From contig NZ_WHNY01000075.1 of the NCBI RefSeq assembly GCF_013141695.1, positions 1-64,000 on the forward strand: a stretch of 64,000 bases of DNA, in the 5' to 3' direction. The notes under the pieces are model-generated. The model had not been told where the DNA came from and searched no databases. It was given only the letters and a program-made list of their open reading frames with translations. Every line of letters starts with the position of its first letter. The first letter of the stretch is position 1. Of the stretch, positions 1 to 8,958 are shown piece after piece. Source of the stretch: Paenibacillus plantarum (GTDB taxonomy: Bacteria; Bacillota; Bacilli; Paenibacillales; NBRC-103111). Position numbers and translations under genes: made by a program.

Positions 1-1084
1 TGAAAAAGTAATGGGGCTGTGGGGATTAGCGCTGCTGCTAATCAATTCCAGAAAAATCGTAGGTACGCAACGAACGCAACATAACCTTTTGATGGTAGCG
101 ATTCTTTCACCCTTTTTCGTCCCTGAGTTGGCTGGTTTGATGGGGATCAAAGTGACTGTGGCCGTCTCCATGCTGCCATCTGGACTGCTGCTGTTCTATG
201 CTTTGTATATGTATAACTTCCTAGTCGTCCCTCCGATGGCCAAAGAGAAAGTGCTTGAGCATATGACGGAGGGGATATTAATTGTGGATGAGCAAGGAAT
301 GATTATCGATGCAAATCCAGCTGCTCTACCCATCATGGCGCGTTTAGTCGGTGATAATAAATTGAGGGGCACACAGCTAATACCTTTATTAAAGAATCAT
401 CCTACTCTGCAGGATTTCTACAACAATGGGAATCAAGATGAGATTGAAGTGGAAAGCAGCGGCAGTCATTGGGCTGTGCGCCTCATTCCGATTCAAATTC
501 GATTTAAGCGTACCGGGTCACTCCTCATTTTGACAGATATCACGGAACGTAAGGTGTATGAAAATGAACTGATAAAAAGATCGACACTAGATGGGTTAAC
601 GAATATATATAACCGTCGCACGTTCCTGGAGATTCTGGACATACGAATGCAAGCAAGTAGAATAAGTGGTGAAAGTGTTAGTTTGCTTCTAATTGACTTG
701 GATAATTTCAAAAAAATAAATGACAAACACGGGCACCTCGTAGGTGATCGTGTGCTTGAGCATTTTGCCGGATTGATGAGGGATGCAGTTCGCAGCGGTG
801 GGGATGTTGGCCGCATTGGCGGTGAAGAATTCGCCATGGTCCTTCCTGGTGTGAATGGGACCCAGGCTTATCATGCTGCTGAGCAGCTCCGCCTACGGTT
901 GAAGCAAGAACCGCTGCGTTGGGTATCGACAGGCATTGAAAGTGAAATTGCATATTCAATTAGCATCGGTGTATCAGAACTTATTGATCCTCACATGACA
1001 CTGGAAGTCTGGTACCATCAAGCGGATACTAGCTTGTACGCTTCAAAGAATAATGGGAGAAACCGAACCACGGTGGCAGTGTGA
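1..1084 (+). CDS. membrane PAS-GGDEF diguanylate cyclase, 5' end cut by the window
   Basis: The frame is open to the left edge, so the protein starts outside the window; the ATG at 11 is probably internal. Seen from there: hydrophobic membrane segments up to about residue 70, typical of the end of a 7TM sensor region; a PAS-like domain (about 78-180); and a GGDEF domain (about 188-355) with the active-site motif GGEEF at 270-274. This predicts synthesis of cyclic di-GMP from two GTP at the membrane. The Arg of the RxxD inhibitory site is present nine residues before GG, but the Asp position holds Gly (an Asp lies one residue closer), so product inhibition may be weak or absent. The kinase at 18350 has a similar 7TM-PAS front end. 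A strong hairpin follows the stop codon, so this is the last gene of its transcript. Confidence 0.9.
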   Translation, partial: EKVMGLWGLALLLINSRKIVGTQRTQHNLLMVAILSPFFVPELAGLMGIKVTVAVSMLPSGLLLFYALYMYNFLVVPPMAKEKVLEHMTEGILIVDEQGMIIDANPAALPIMARLVGDNKLRGTQLIPLLKNHPTLQDFYNNGNQDEIEVESSGSHWAVRLIPIQIRFKRTGSLLILTDITERKVYENELIKRSTLDGLTNIYNRRTFLEILDIRMQASRISGESVSLLLIDLDNFKKINDKHGHLVGDRVLEHFAGLMRDAVRSGGDVGRIGGEEFAMVLPGVNGTQAYHAAEQLRLRLKQEPLRWVSTGIESEIAYSISIGVSELIDPHMTLEVWYHQADTSLYASKNNGRNRTTVAV

Positions 1085-1095
1085 GTTTAATACTG

Positions 1096-1153
1096 TATAA
1101 ACAAAGACCAGTCCTTCACTAGGAATAGTGTGTAAGATTGGTCTTTGTTTATA
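1096..1153 (+). terminator. hairpin terminator after the diguanylate cyclase
   Basis: A 15-bp inverted repeat (1096-1110 with 1139-1153, arms ending in AAAGACCA and TGGTCTTT) begins 11 bases after the stop codon. The 3' arm is T-rich. Confidence 0.75.
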
Positions 1154-1239
1154 TAAATAAGTCCTTAAAAGCTTAGTCAAACTTGTCTGCTGAACATAAG
1201 ATGATAAGAATAACTACTTTTAAAGGATGCGTGAGCAGC

Positions 1240-1779
1240 ATGAAACCTTTACATCAGTCCAAAAGTAAACATAAACGCAGTCATGCCGTACAAAAATCAG
1301 CAGTCAGAACATCGTCCACGATCGCTGCACAAGCAGCAGCTCATTTAGGAACACCGGTATGTATTGGGCTTAAAGATGGTTCCGTATACTATGGCATTTT
1401 GGAAGACATTGAGGCCAACCAAGTCATTCTCCAAGGCTTTAAAGCAACGAAAAAGCTTCCCCGCAATAAAAGTAAATCCAAAGCTCAAATCTCTAGTTTA
1501 GGCAGCTTAGGTGGATTGGGTAATATGCTTGGAATGTTAGGCGGCGGGGGGCTCGGCGGTTTGCTTGGTGGAGGAGGATCAGGAGGAGGTCTTGGGGGGC
1601 TACTTGGCGGTGGTGGTTCTGCAGGCGGCTTAGGTGGTTTGCTTGGAGGACTTGGTCAAGGGGGAGCTGGAAGTACAGCAGGCGCAGGTGGCCTCTTTGG
1701 AAACATCGGCAGTTTTATGAAGATGGGCATGGGTGTTATTTCGTTTATTATGCCATTAATGAAAAATTTCTCGATTTAA
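1240..1779 (+). CDS. basic then glycine-rich protein with an LSm/Hfq-like segment, unknown function
   Basis: I do not recognise a named family. From the ATG at 1240 the protein is 179 residues. A Lys/Arg/Ser-rich head is followed by a short segment (GTPVCIGLKDGSVYYGILED) that reads like an Sm-type beta barrel strand pair. Next comes a long Gly-Leu repeat region (units such as GGLGGLLGGGGS) and a hydrophobic C-terminus with several Met and Phe residues that could insert in a membrane. The frame extends upstream to a TTG at 1183 and a GTG at 1231; I prefer 1240 because AAAGGA lies at 1222-1227, though the 12-base spacing is long. Gly-rich proteins of this type in spore-formers are often coat or surface proteins, which is only inference here. 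Flanking hairpins make it monocistronic. Confidence 0.7.
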   Translation: MKPLHQSKSKHKRSHAVQKSAVRTSSTIAAQAAAHLGTPVCIGLKDGSVYYGILEDIEANQVILQGFKATKKLPRNKSKSKAQISSLGSLGGLGNMLGMLGGGGLGGLLGGGGSGGGLGGLLGGGGSAGGLGGLLGGLGQGGAGSTAGAGGLFGNIGSFMKMGMGVISFIMPLMKNFSI

Positions 1780-1896
1780 GTGACGAGCAGCTGTCCCACT
1801 CTATCCCAACTCACGTCTGCCTCCGCACCAGTAGCATCACCTCTTCCTTCCGGGGCGGGTGCCGTGTAACGGAACGTGGTTCCGCAACTTTAAGCA

Positions 1897-1930
1897 GCAG
1901 CTCCCTGACAGTTGGGGAGCTGCCTTTTTT
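1897..1930 (+). terminator. rho-independent terminator of the glycine-rich gene
   Basis: Arms GCAGCTCCC (1897-1905) and GGGAGCTGC (1915-1923) are followed directly by a T run (1925-1930). Confidence 0.85.
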
Positions 1931-2110
1931 ACCACGCCAGAATTTATATGTTTGGGGATTACGAGAATCACGATAGGGGTGTTGTGAAAGCGCCCCCCTT
2001 TCTAAAAAATGGGTAGTAGGAAGACTTCACCTAGGTTAACCGTTGCTGTTGGGATAAGCGCAGATGAGGGGGGAACCAGTTGTGATGCAAGGTTAGCTTT
2101 CATTTTTCTG

Positions 2111-2300
2111 AGTTACGGACAGGAGGGCCGTTATGTAATAAGAAAAGCAGCGAGTCCAAATACTAACGGACGCCACGGCGGTTATGTAGTCCCTTGCCAC
2201 GCATGTTGGCACACGAATCATCCAATAACGCCTCTGGTGTCCATTAAAAATCAAAACGGCCTCATTTGTAGCTATTAGAGGCTGTCATGTCCGTTAGGAA
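2111..2300. repeat. cluster of four degenerate AACGGAC...GCCGTTAT units
   Basis: Units at 2111-2140 and 2161-2190 read in the plus direction (core ACGGAC, then GCCGTTATGT or GCGGTTATGT). Related units at 2221-2247 and 2252-2300 read in the opposite direction. Each is imperfect. The cluster lies wholly between genes and has no coding signal. Confidence 0.5.
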
Positions 2301-2619
2301 ATTCAACCATCCTCTTTTGCGATACTCTTTAGGTTTGGGAAGAATAGGCACGCCTGTTTACCTTGAAACATGGACAACCCTCCCTATACACATCAGATTG
2401 GGTTTTTACTAAGGACTTGAGGCAGAGCCACAGGTTTATATTATGGACGTTGAGTTGGAGTGGAGTAACTTACTCAACTCATCACTGCATTTTAAACACA
2501 AAAAGTCGGAAAAGTCATGTATTTCCTCTGGAAATTAACTTCCAAACTTACGCCAATCGGTATACGCTCTAAGTTGAAGTCTTCGCTCCAAACTAAACTT
2601 TCGAACGGTTGGTGAGAGC

Positions 2620-4965
2620 ATGTTCCGAGCAATGAAAGAAGGTCTGGCAAGAAGTTTAAGCAAAACGATGGGTGGACAAGGTCGCTTTTACAAAAAGAGT
2701 CTGATTACGATCTTCATCGTCTCGGGTATTCCTGGGCTACTGATGGGCGTCCTCGTGTATTGGATGGCAGGCGGGCGCGTGGAAAGTGAGCTGCTTCAAC
2801 TGCATTATCGGCAAATTGAACAACGGTCACAAAATATCGACGACCAGTTAGGCAATCTGGAGCTGCTGTTATCCCATTGGGCGTTCGATAATAAATTTGA
2901 CTATAGTTTAAATGGATTTGATTTTGTAAGGAACTTCGAACGGACTCAGGATATTACCAGAACGCTGGTCGCCATGCAGGGATCCAACGCAATGGTGAAG
3001 CATGCTGAATTATACGTGGGGGGAACAAGCTCAGTTCTGTTCAACCCTGAATATATGAAGATCGATAATCGTACAGCAGCGACAGCTGCTAGATATGAAC
3101 CTCTCATCCACGGTCAAAATACGACCTACTGGACGCAATGGTCATTTGATGCGAATCGTCCTGATAACAAAGATTTAACGCTCGTTCATCAAGTTCCCGG
3201 TGGAAGTTTGAAACCGTTCGGGGTCTTAGTTTTCCGTTTTGATAGTCAGAAGGTAGCTAATATGCTCAATACACTGACGCCTTATGATGGCGGGGAGACG
3301 TTTCTGATTCAGAACGCTGGTGAACTGTTCGTTTCAGCAAACGGGAATACGTCGATGTCTCCATTTGTAAGCGCTCTTCGGGACAAAATTGACTCACTAA
3401 AAGGCAACAAAGGCTCCTTTTTTATGGATTGGAAAGGCTCTACATACACGGTATCGTACGGTAGCTTGGCCAGAATTGCGGAGGATTGGACTTATGTATC
3501 CGCATCACCGATTTCGAGTATCACATCACCGGTAGTTTTTATTTCCAAGTTGATTATCACGGTAAGTCTTGCTGTTTTGCTGCTCGCGGCTATTCTTGCC
3601 TGGCTGGCTTCACGTCGCATTTATTTACCTGTCAAAAGGCTTGTTGCGATGTTGGGCGGAAGCACGACTCACCATGAGCATGCGGACGAATTCACACTGC
3701 TGGAATCGAAGTGGATGAATTTACATAACGAGAGTCTCGAGCTGAACACGAAGCTGACGGAACAGCTTCCCCACCTCAAGGACAGCTTTCTGCACCAACT
3801 GCTGCAAGGATATTTGAATGCGTATTCAGAGGACGATTTACGCCATCGAATGGAACGTTTTAAGTGGGACGTGAAGCAGAAGCAATTCGTTGTCCTCTAC
3901 GTCCAGTTGATTGGGATGACGAGCATGGAGGGAAACTTCCGATTAGGTGAAGAGGGGCTTGTTACTTTTGCGGCCGTGAATATGATTGATGAGCTGGCGG
4001 CTCAGTATTTTGAACAGCGTCATACCCTTAACTTTCACGATTTAACAGCGGGTATTCTTCTCATTCTACCTGAGGATCAATGTTATATGGAAGCCACCCA
4101 AGCGTTTAGTGACGATTTGAAGCAGTCGATTAACCGTATTTTGAAAATGCGCATGACCATGGCGATCAGCCGGTCGGTATCCCTGATTTCAGATGTCCCA
4201 ATCGCGTTTGAACGAGCGAAGCAAGCGGTTAGCTATCGTTACTTCGAGAATGTGAATCAGATTATCGATATGGAGCATGACAATTATGCAGGAGATGAAG
4301 ACATGGAGTTGCAATATCCATTTACACAGGAGCGGGAGCTCATTCAAGCCTTACGAACTGGAAAAGAAGGGGAAGCAAGCGAGCTGCTGGTCTCTTTCCT
4401 GGAGGTTTTAACGTGCAAAGGTGCCAAAGAAATTGAGGTTCAGCAAGGGATGCTGCATTTGCTTGGCAATGTTCAGCACGCCATCATGGTGTCCGGAATT
4501 AATCCGAATCGCCTCTTCAAGGGTGCTAATTTATATGAACAGCTTTCCCAGATTCGAGAGTCTACGAGAATTCTTGCATGGTTTCAGGATAAAGTACTAA
4601 GTCCCTTCATGAGGGAGATGTCTGGTCGTTCGGACGCGCAAGTGAAACGCATTATCGAACAAGCGATGATTTATTTGCAAAATAATTACAGACAAGATAT
4701 TTCGCTTGATAATTGTGCGGAGCATACGGGGACGAATCCATTCTTCCTAAGCAGATCCTTTAAGCAAGTGACAGGCAAAAACTTTATCGATTACTTAACA
4801 GAACTTCGCATGGACAAAGCTAAAGAACTGTTAAGAGATTCAGAAATGCGAATCAACGATGTAGCTGATCAGGTCGGATACCAACATACGTATTTCAATC
4901 GGATTTTCAAAAAGCTGGAGGGCATGACGCCAACGCGCTATCGTGAGCTCAGTCGAACATCCTAG
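2620..4965 (+). CDS. membrane-bound AraC-family transcriptional regulator
   Basis: A 781-residue regulator. A membrane helix near residues 24-48 and a second near 305-330 enclose an extracellular sensor region. This is followed by a HAMP-like linker (RRIYLPVKRLVAML), a long cytoplasmic middle part, and a C-terminal AraC/XylS double helix-turn-helix (about 680-780, ending DVADQVGYQHTYFNRIFKK). This is the layout of membrane AraC regulators that sit beside polysaccharide-utilisation genes in Paenibacillus and activate them when they sense outside sugar. It lies 123 bp upstream of the rhamnogalacturonan genes on the same strand, and repeated motifs in that gap are candidate binding sites. GGTGAG precedes the ATG. 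The ligand is not visible from sequence; a pectin fragment is inferred from the neighbours. Confidence 0.9.
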   Translation: MFRAMKEGLARSLSKTMGGQGRFYKKSLITIFIVSGIPGLLMGVLVYWMAGGRVESELLQLHYRQIEQRSQNIDDQLGNLELLLSHWAFDNKFDYSLNGFDFVRNFERTQDITRTLVAMQGSNAMVKHAELYVGGTSSVLFNPEYMKIDNRTAATAARYEPLIHGQNTTYWTQWSFDANRPDNKDLTLVHQVPGGSLKPFGVLVFRFDSQKVANMLNTLTPYDGGETFLIQNAGELFVSANGNTSMSPFVSALRDKIDSLKGNKGSFFMDWKGSTYTVSYGSLARIAEDWTYVSASPISSITSPVVFISKLIITVSLAVLLLAAILAWLASRRIYLPVKRLVAMLGGSTTHHEHADEFTLLESKWMNLHNESLELNTKLTEQLPHLKDSFLHQLLQGYLNAYSEDDLRHRMERFKWDVKQKQFVVLYVQLIGMTSMEGNFRLGEEGLVTFAAVNMIDELAAQYFEQRHTLNFHDLTAGILLILPEDQCYMEATQAFSDDLKQSINRILKMRMTMAISRSVSLISDVPIAFERAKQAVSYRYFENVNQIIDMEHDNYAGDEDMELQYPFTQERELIQALRTGKEGEASELLVSFLEVLTCKGAKEIEVQQGMLHLLGNVQHAIMVSGINPNRLFKGANLYEQLSQIRESTRILAWFQDKVLSPFMREMSGRSDAQVKRIIEQAMIYLQNNYRQDISLDNCAEHTGTNPFFLSRSFKQVTGKNFIDYLTELRMDKAKELLRDSEMRINDVADQVGYQHTYFNRIFKKLEGMTPTRYRELSRTS

Positions 4966-5026
4966 CAATAATGTATGAGTTCGCCAATAAAGTGCAAACC
5001 GCTCAATCCCTGCTTAGCAATAATGT
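4961..5026 (+). promoter_or_regulatory. direct-repeat candidate operator for the AraC regulator
   Basis: The 14-mer CYTAGCAATAATGT occurs at 4961-4974 and again at 5013-5026, 52 bp apart (about five helical turns), with one mismatch. A partial copy (CAATAAAGT) lies at 4985-4993. The second copy ends four bases before the -35 element of the promoter at 5031, where an AraC-type activator would touch RNA polymerase. The first copy overlaps the stop codon of the regulator gene. Confidence 0.5.
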
Positions 5027-5030
5027 CCCC

Positions 5031-5059
5031 TTGTTTGCAAGAGATCTCCTTTCTACAAT
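5031..5059 (+). promoter_or_regulatory. SigA-type promoter of the rhamnogalacturonan operon
   Basis: TTGTTT (5031-5036), a 17-bp spacer and TACAAT (5054-5059) lie 30 bases before the TTG start at 5089. An AAAAGGAG ribosome binding site lies between them. The weak -35 fits activator dependence. Confidence 0.55.
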
Positions 5060-5088
5060 AGGGCTACATGTGAAAAGGAGATGATCGC

Positions 5089-7656
5089 TTGGCTTCGAAT
5101 TCGGCAATTAAGCTGCGTTGGTTAAACAAAGAGGCATCAAAGCCTGTAGGGATAACATGGGGAATTCCATGGCGTGAGGGAGAACTTGGACGCGATGAGT
5201 CATTGCGGTTGGAAACGGATGACGGCCTAGGAGCAGTACCCGTCCAAAGCTGGCCGACGGCTTACTGGCCGGACGGCAGTGTGAAATGGTCCGCGCATGC
5301 GGCGGCAGTCCTTCCCGGTTCTGGTGAAGGGTTTGCTATTCGCAAAGGCAAAGGCCCCAAGTCGGATAAGCAAATTACCGTAACGGAAACGGATGATACC
5401 ATTACGCTGGATACAGGCGTCATAATTTGCACCATAGGCAAGCAGGGGAAACAATGGCTTCGCAGCATCGTTCGTGAGGGTAACGAAATATGCAGTGGCG
5501 GCGAGTTGATTGGCTTGAAAGAAGGACTGAGCGAGGCGTCGGGGGTACGGATAAGTCGCGAGGAGACTTTCGAAAGCCGTGTCCTACGCGCTGTTGTTGA
5601 ACAAGACGGTCCGATTCGGGCCGTCGTTAAGCTGGACGGCAGACTCCGCTCGACGACGGGAACGAGAGAGTGGCTGCCTTTTACACTGCGTATGTATGTG
5701 TATGAGGGGCAGGAAACGATCAAACTCGTACATACGTTTCATTATGATGGAAATCCTCATGAGGATTTCATCAAAGGCCTAGGCATTCGGTTCGCGGTGC
5801 CGATGAGAGGGGCCCACTACAATCGGCATATCCGTTTGGCAGGGGATCGGGGATATTTCAGCGAATCACCCAAAACCTTACATACCCGTCGAACAAAAGG
5901 GAAGTATAGAGCGTTATTTGAGCGACAAACGGCAGGTGAATTGACGACATTTGACCCCGCAGAGGATGCGTATTTCCTTGGACTGCTGGATGATTCGGCA
6001 ACGTGGGATAGCTTTAAACTCGTACAAGATTCGTCCGAGCATTACCGCATTTGGAAGCGGACGAAAGCTGGCTGCAGCTGGGTCAAGGTAACAGACGGCG
6101 CGCGCGCAGGTGGTCTCGGCTATGTCGGCGGTGAAGGCGGCGGCTTAGCGGTGGGACTGCGACACTTCTGGGAGAAGCATCCATCTAGCTTTGAGGTGCA
6201 TGGTACAGCAGCTTCGGAGGCTGCTTTTACGATCTGGTTGTGGTCCCCGGACGGGACACCGATGGACCTTCGCCATTATGATACCGAAACACATGTGGAA
6301 TCTTCGTATGAAGGGGCAGAAGAGCTACGTGCAACGCCCTATGGCATTGCGAATACGAGTGAATTGATGTTGTGGTGTACGAGTGAGACGCCGGATATGG
6401 AGAATCTTCAGCACATGCAGGAGGAGTCGCAAGATCCATCCCTTCTTGTGTGTGAGCCAGTGTACTATCATGAGTCAGGAGCCTTTGGCTATTGGAGCTT
6501 ACCAGACCGTAGTCATCCAGTGAAAGATCAGCTGGAGAATCGGCTGGATGGCATTATTACCTTTTATCAAGATGAAGTTGAGCAACGAAAGTGGTACGGA
6601 TTCTGGGATTACGGCGATTACATGCATAGTTATGATCCTGTCAGGCATGTATGGAACTATGATTTAGGCGGCTGTGCTTGGCAAAATACAGAGCTTGCGC
6701 CCAACATGTGGCTATGGGTGATGTTCCTGCGGACGGGTCGAGCGGATATCTTCCGAATGGCCGAAGCGATGACTCGGCACACAAGTGAAGTGGACCTGTA
6801 CCATTTTGGCGAATATGCGGGACTCGGCTCTCGGCATAATGTGGTCCATTGGGGCTGCGGTTGCAAGGAAGCTCGCATTGGGATGGCGGGCTTGCATCGG
6901 TACTTCTATTATTTGACCGCGGATGAGCGGATCGGGGATATCATGGATGAAGTGCGTGATTCGGATTTCACCACGGTGAATTTGGATCCAATGCGCGCTT
7001 ACTTTCCGAAGGATGAGCATCCAACGCATATCCGTGTGGGGCCGGATTGGGCGGCTTTCAGCTCGAACTGGATGACACGTTGGGAGCGCTATGAGGACAC
7101 GTCGTATCGGGACAAAATCTTGGTAGGCATCAATTGTATTAAGGATGCTAATTATGGGCTTATCTCGGGCCCAACCTATGGGTATGATCCGAAAACAGGC
7201 GTGCTCTCGCCACTCGGTGACGATAACTGGGGCAGACATTTGGCCATTTGCATGGGAGGACCGCAGGTGTGGTTCGAACTGGCTGGCATGTTGAAGGATC
7301 CCGAATGGGAAGACATGATGGCGGAGCTTGGCGTGTATTACAACCAAACACAGGAGCAGAAGGATAAGCTGACCCATGGTCATATATCCACGAAAAATTT
7401 CGAGCATCCTGTGCTCAGTGCAGCAATTACTGCGTATGGAGCCTTTTATAAGCGGGACGATGAGACGGCTGAGAAGTGTTGGGCTATTTTGCTGGGAAGC
7501 GTATTTGCTAAGGTTGATCTTCAGCAGGAAGCGTCCATCGTTACGCATGTGGATACTTTGCAAGAGATCGATTGGATGAGTACGAATGAGGCCGCGCAAT
7601 GGTCATTGAATACGATTATCGCACTTGAGCTTATATCGGATTGGCTACCTCAATAG
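5089..7656 (+). CDS. PL26-type exo-rhamnogalacturonan lyase (PcRGLX-like)
   Basis: An 855-residue protein starting at TTG, with AAAAGGAG eight bases upstream. The N-terminal part (WLNKEASKPVGITWGIPWREG, then SWPTAYWPDGSVKWSAHAA) and the alpha-barrel-like centre (FWDYGDYMHSYDP, NLGG-like WNYDLGGCAWQN, WGCGCKEARIGMAGLHRYFY) match my memory of the three-domain PcRGLX family. That family releases unsaturated disaccharides from the rhamnogalacturonan I backbone by beta-elimination. Length agrees with the family. There is no signal peptide, so the enzyme should act in the cytoplasm on imported oligosaccharides. The propeller protein and the acetylesterase follow with almost no gap, which supports one operon for rhamnogalacturonan breakdown. 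Family assignment is from recalled motifs; I could not identify the catalytic residues. Confidence 0.75.
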   Translation: MASNSAIKLRWLNKEASKPVGITWGIPWREGELGRDESLRLETDDGLGAVPVQSWPTAYWPDGSVKWSAHAAAVLPGSGEGFAIRKGKGPKSDKQITVTETDDTITLDTGVIICTIGKQGKQWLRSIVREGNEICSGGELIGLKEGLSEASGVRISREETFESRVLRAVVEQDGPIRAVVKLDGRLRSTTGTREWLPFTLRMYVYEGQETIKLVHTFHYDGNPHEDFIKGLGIRFAVPMRGAHYNRHIRLAGDRGYFSESPKTLHTRRTKGKYRALFERQTAGELTTFDPAEDAYFLGLLDDSATWDSFKLVQDSSEHYRIWKRTKAGCSWVKVTDGARAGGLGYVGGEGGGLAVGLRHFWEKHPSSFEVHGTAASEAAFTIWLWSPDGTPMDLRHYDTETHVESSYEGAEELRATPYGIANTSELMLWCTSETPDMENLQHMQEESQDPSLLVCEPVYYHESGAFGYWSLPDRSHPVKDQLENRLDGIITFYQDEVEQRKWYGFWDYGDYMHSYDPVRHVWNYDLGGCAWQNTELAPNMWLWVMFLRTGRADIFRMAEAMTRHTSEVDLYHFGEYAGLGSRHNVVHWGCGCKEARIGMAGLHRYFYYLTADERIGDIMDEVRDSDFTTVNLDPMRAYFPKDEHPTHIRVGPDWAAFSSNWMTRWERYEDTSYRDKILVGINCIKDANYGLISGPTYGYDPKTGVLSPLGDDNWGRHLAICMGGPQVWFELAGMLKDPEWEDMMAELGVYYNQTQEQKDKLTHGHISTKNFEHPVLSAAITAYGAFYKRDDETAEKCWAILLGSVFAKVDLQQEASIVTHVDTLQEIDWMSTNEAAQWSLNTIIALELISDWLPQ

Positions 7657-7672
7657 ACAGGAGAGATGGGCT

Positions 7673-8941
7673 GTGGAACAAGCGAGTAAAGAGCCTTTTT
7701 TGATTGGTAAAATAGATATTCGTGAGGCTGGCCCACGCTGCAAGATGCTCCTTGGCGACTTGAACGGTGACGGTCGCATGGAGATGCTGTTGGTGCATCC
7801 TGACAACCGGCAGGATGTTCGCTATATTCCTCATCAGGTGCAGTGCCTGACGGCATTTGATCTGGAGGGCAATCTGCTGTGGCAGAAAGGGGAACCCGAT
7901 TCCGGAGCTGGAAGTGCAGGGTCCGACTACCCTGCACAAATCGCTGACATCGACGGCGATGGTCAGCTAGAAGTGCTTTGCGTGATGGATGGGCGCTTTC
8001 TTATCCTGAACGGGAGGACTGGCGAGGTGAAAGCCTCGCACGAGCTGCCGCATGAGCACGCCCATGATTGCATCATCGTGGCGAATTTGACAGGCGGGGC
8101 ATATGCCAGTGACATTATCTTGAAAGATCGCTACCATACGATGTGGGCGCTTGATCGTCATTTTAATCTACTATGGACGCATGAAGGCAATCCTGGTCAT
8201 TTCCCATGGGTATACGATTTGGATGGTGATGGGAAAGACGAAGTCATGGCTGGCTATGATCTGTTGGACCATGATGGTCAGAAGCTGTGGAGCTGTCAGG
8301 ATCTCGATGATCATGCCGATTGTATCTGGGTCGGAGATGTGAATGGGGATGGCCATCCAGAGGTAGTGATCGGTGGAAGTGTCACAGTGATGTATGACCG
8401 CTTCGGCAAAGAGCTATGGCGTTATGAAGGCTCGATTGAATCACAGCATATCGCCTTGGGCAGGTTCTGCAGCGATAAGCCAGGGTTGCAAATTGCAGGA
8501 TTGGATCGACTCGTCCGTGAGGATGATGGGAAGGGATTGAAGGGGAAGGACGGCTTGTTTTTGCTGGACAGCGAAGGTCAAGAGATCTGGAAAGAAGATC
8601 GCCAAACGGATGGTTGGTTGACGATTATCGAGCCACTTCGCGGATGGAAAGCTGATGCTGCAGATCTGATCCTTGCCTATCGAAGAGGCGGTGGCGTGTG
8701 GCCATCTTTGTATGATGGGGAAATGAACGTTGTTGTTGAATTTCCGCTAAATGGATATGCTGTACATGCCGATGTATGTGGTAGTGGAACAGAACAAGTG
8801 ATCATTTATAATGACGACACAGCCGCCATTTATGCCAGTGAGCCGCTTGCATTGCGAGCAGGACTATCCGGTTCACAGCTGCCGCAGCCCAAACGCTTGT
8901 CCAGCTCAACCTTATATCCTGGCGGCGAAATTCCGTTGTAA
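7673..8941 (+). CDS. FG-GAP/VCBS beta-propeller protein, possibly a PL11-like rhamnogalacturonan enzyme or accessory
   Basis: A 422-residue protein counted from the GTG at 7673, chosen because ACAGGAGAG lies seven bases upstream; the frame also opens from a TTG at 7625 inside the previous gene. At least four calcium-binding FG-GAP loops are visible (GDLNGDGRMEML, ADIDGDGQLEVL, YDLDGDGKDEVM, GDVNGDGHPEVV), giving a multi-blade propeller. Rhamnogalacturonan lyases of family PL11 (YesW/YesX) are propellers with such loops but are longer and usually secreted. This protein is shorter and has no signal peptide, so it may be a cytoplasmic partner or a divergent lyase. It lies between the exo-lyase and the acetylesterase with tight spacing, so a role in the same pathway is likely. 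Confidence 0.7.
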   Translation: MEQASKEPFLIGKIDIREAGPRCKMLLGDLNGDGRMEMLLVHPDNRQDVRYIPHQVQCLTAFDLEGNLLWQKGEPDSGAGSAGSDYPAQIADIDGDGQLEVLCVMDGRFLILNGRTGEVKASHELPHEHAHDCIIVANLTGGAYASDIILKDRYHTMWALDRHFNLLWTHEGNPGHFPWVYDLDGDGKDEVMAGYDLLDHDGQKLWSCQDLDDHADCIWVGDVNGDGHPEVVIGGSVTVMYDRFGKELWRYEGSIESQHIALGRFCSDKPGLQIAGLDRLVREDDGKGLKGKDGLFLLDSEGQEIWKEDRQTDGWLTIIEPLRGWKADAADLILAYRRGGGVWPSLYDGEMNVVVEFPLNGYAVHADVCGSGTEQVIIYNDDTAAIYASEPLALRAGLSGSQLPQPKRLSSSTLYPGGEIPL

Positions 8942-8958
8942 GAGAAAGGAAATCTACG

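Larger units (their letters stand above)
1780..2619. other. 840-bp gene-poor region with a terminator and degenerate repeats
   Basis: It holds the terminator at 1897-1930 and a cluster of four related short units at 2111-2300. The short frames at 2009-2278 and 2363-2572 lack a ribosome binding site and resemble no family, so I do not call them genes. Nothing recognisable lies between 2300 and the AraC gene start at 2620. Confidence 0.6.

Noticed and set aside
2009-2572. two short frames (2009-2278 and 2363-2572) as possible genes
   Set aside because: No ribosome binding site, no motif, and the first contains the degenerate repeat cluster.
6712-7599. 295-codon minus-strand open frame
   Set aside because: It lies wholly antisense to the PL26-type lyase gene, has no ribosome site and no recognisable motif; long antisense frames are common in this GC range.
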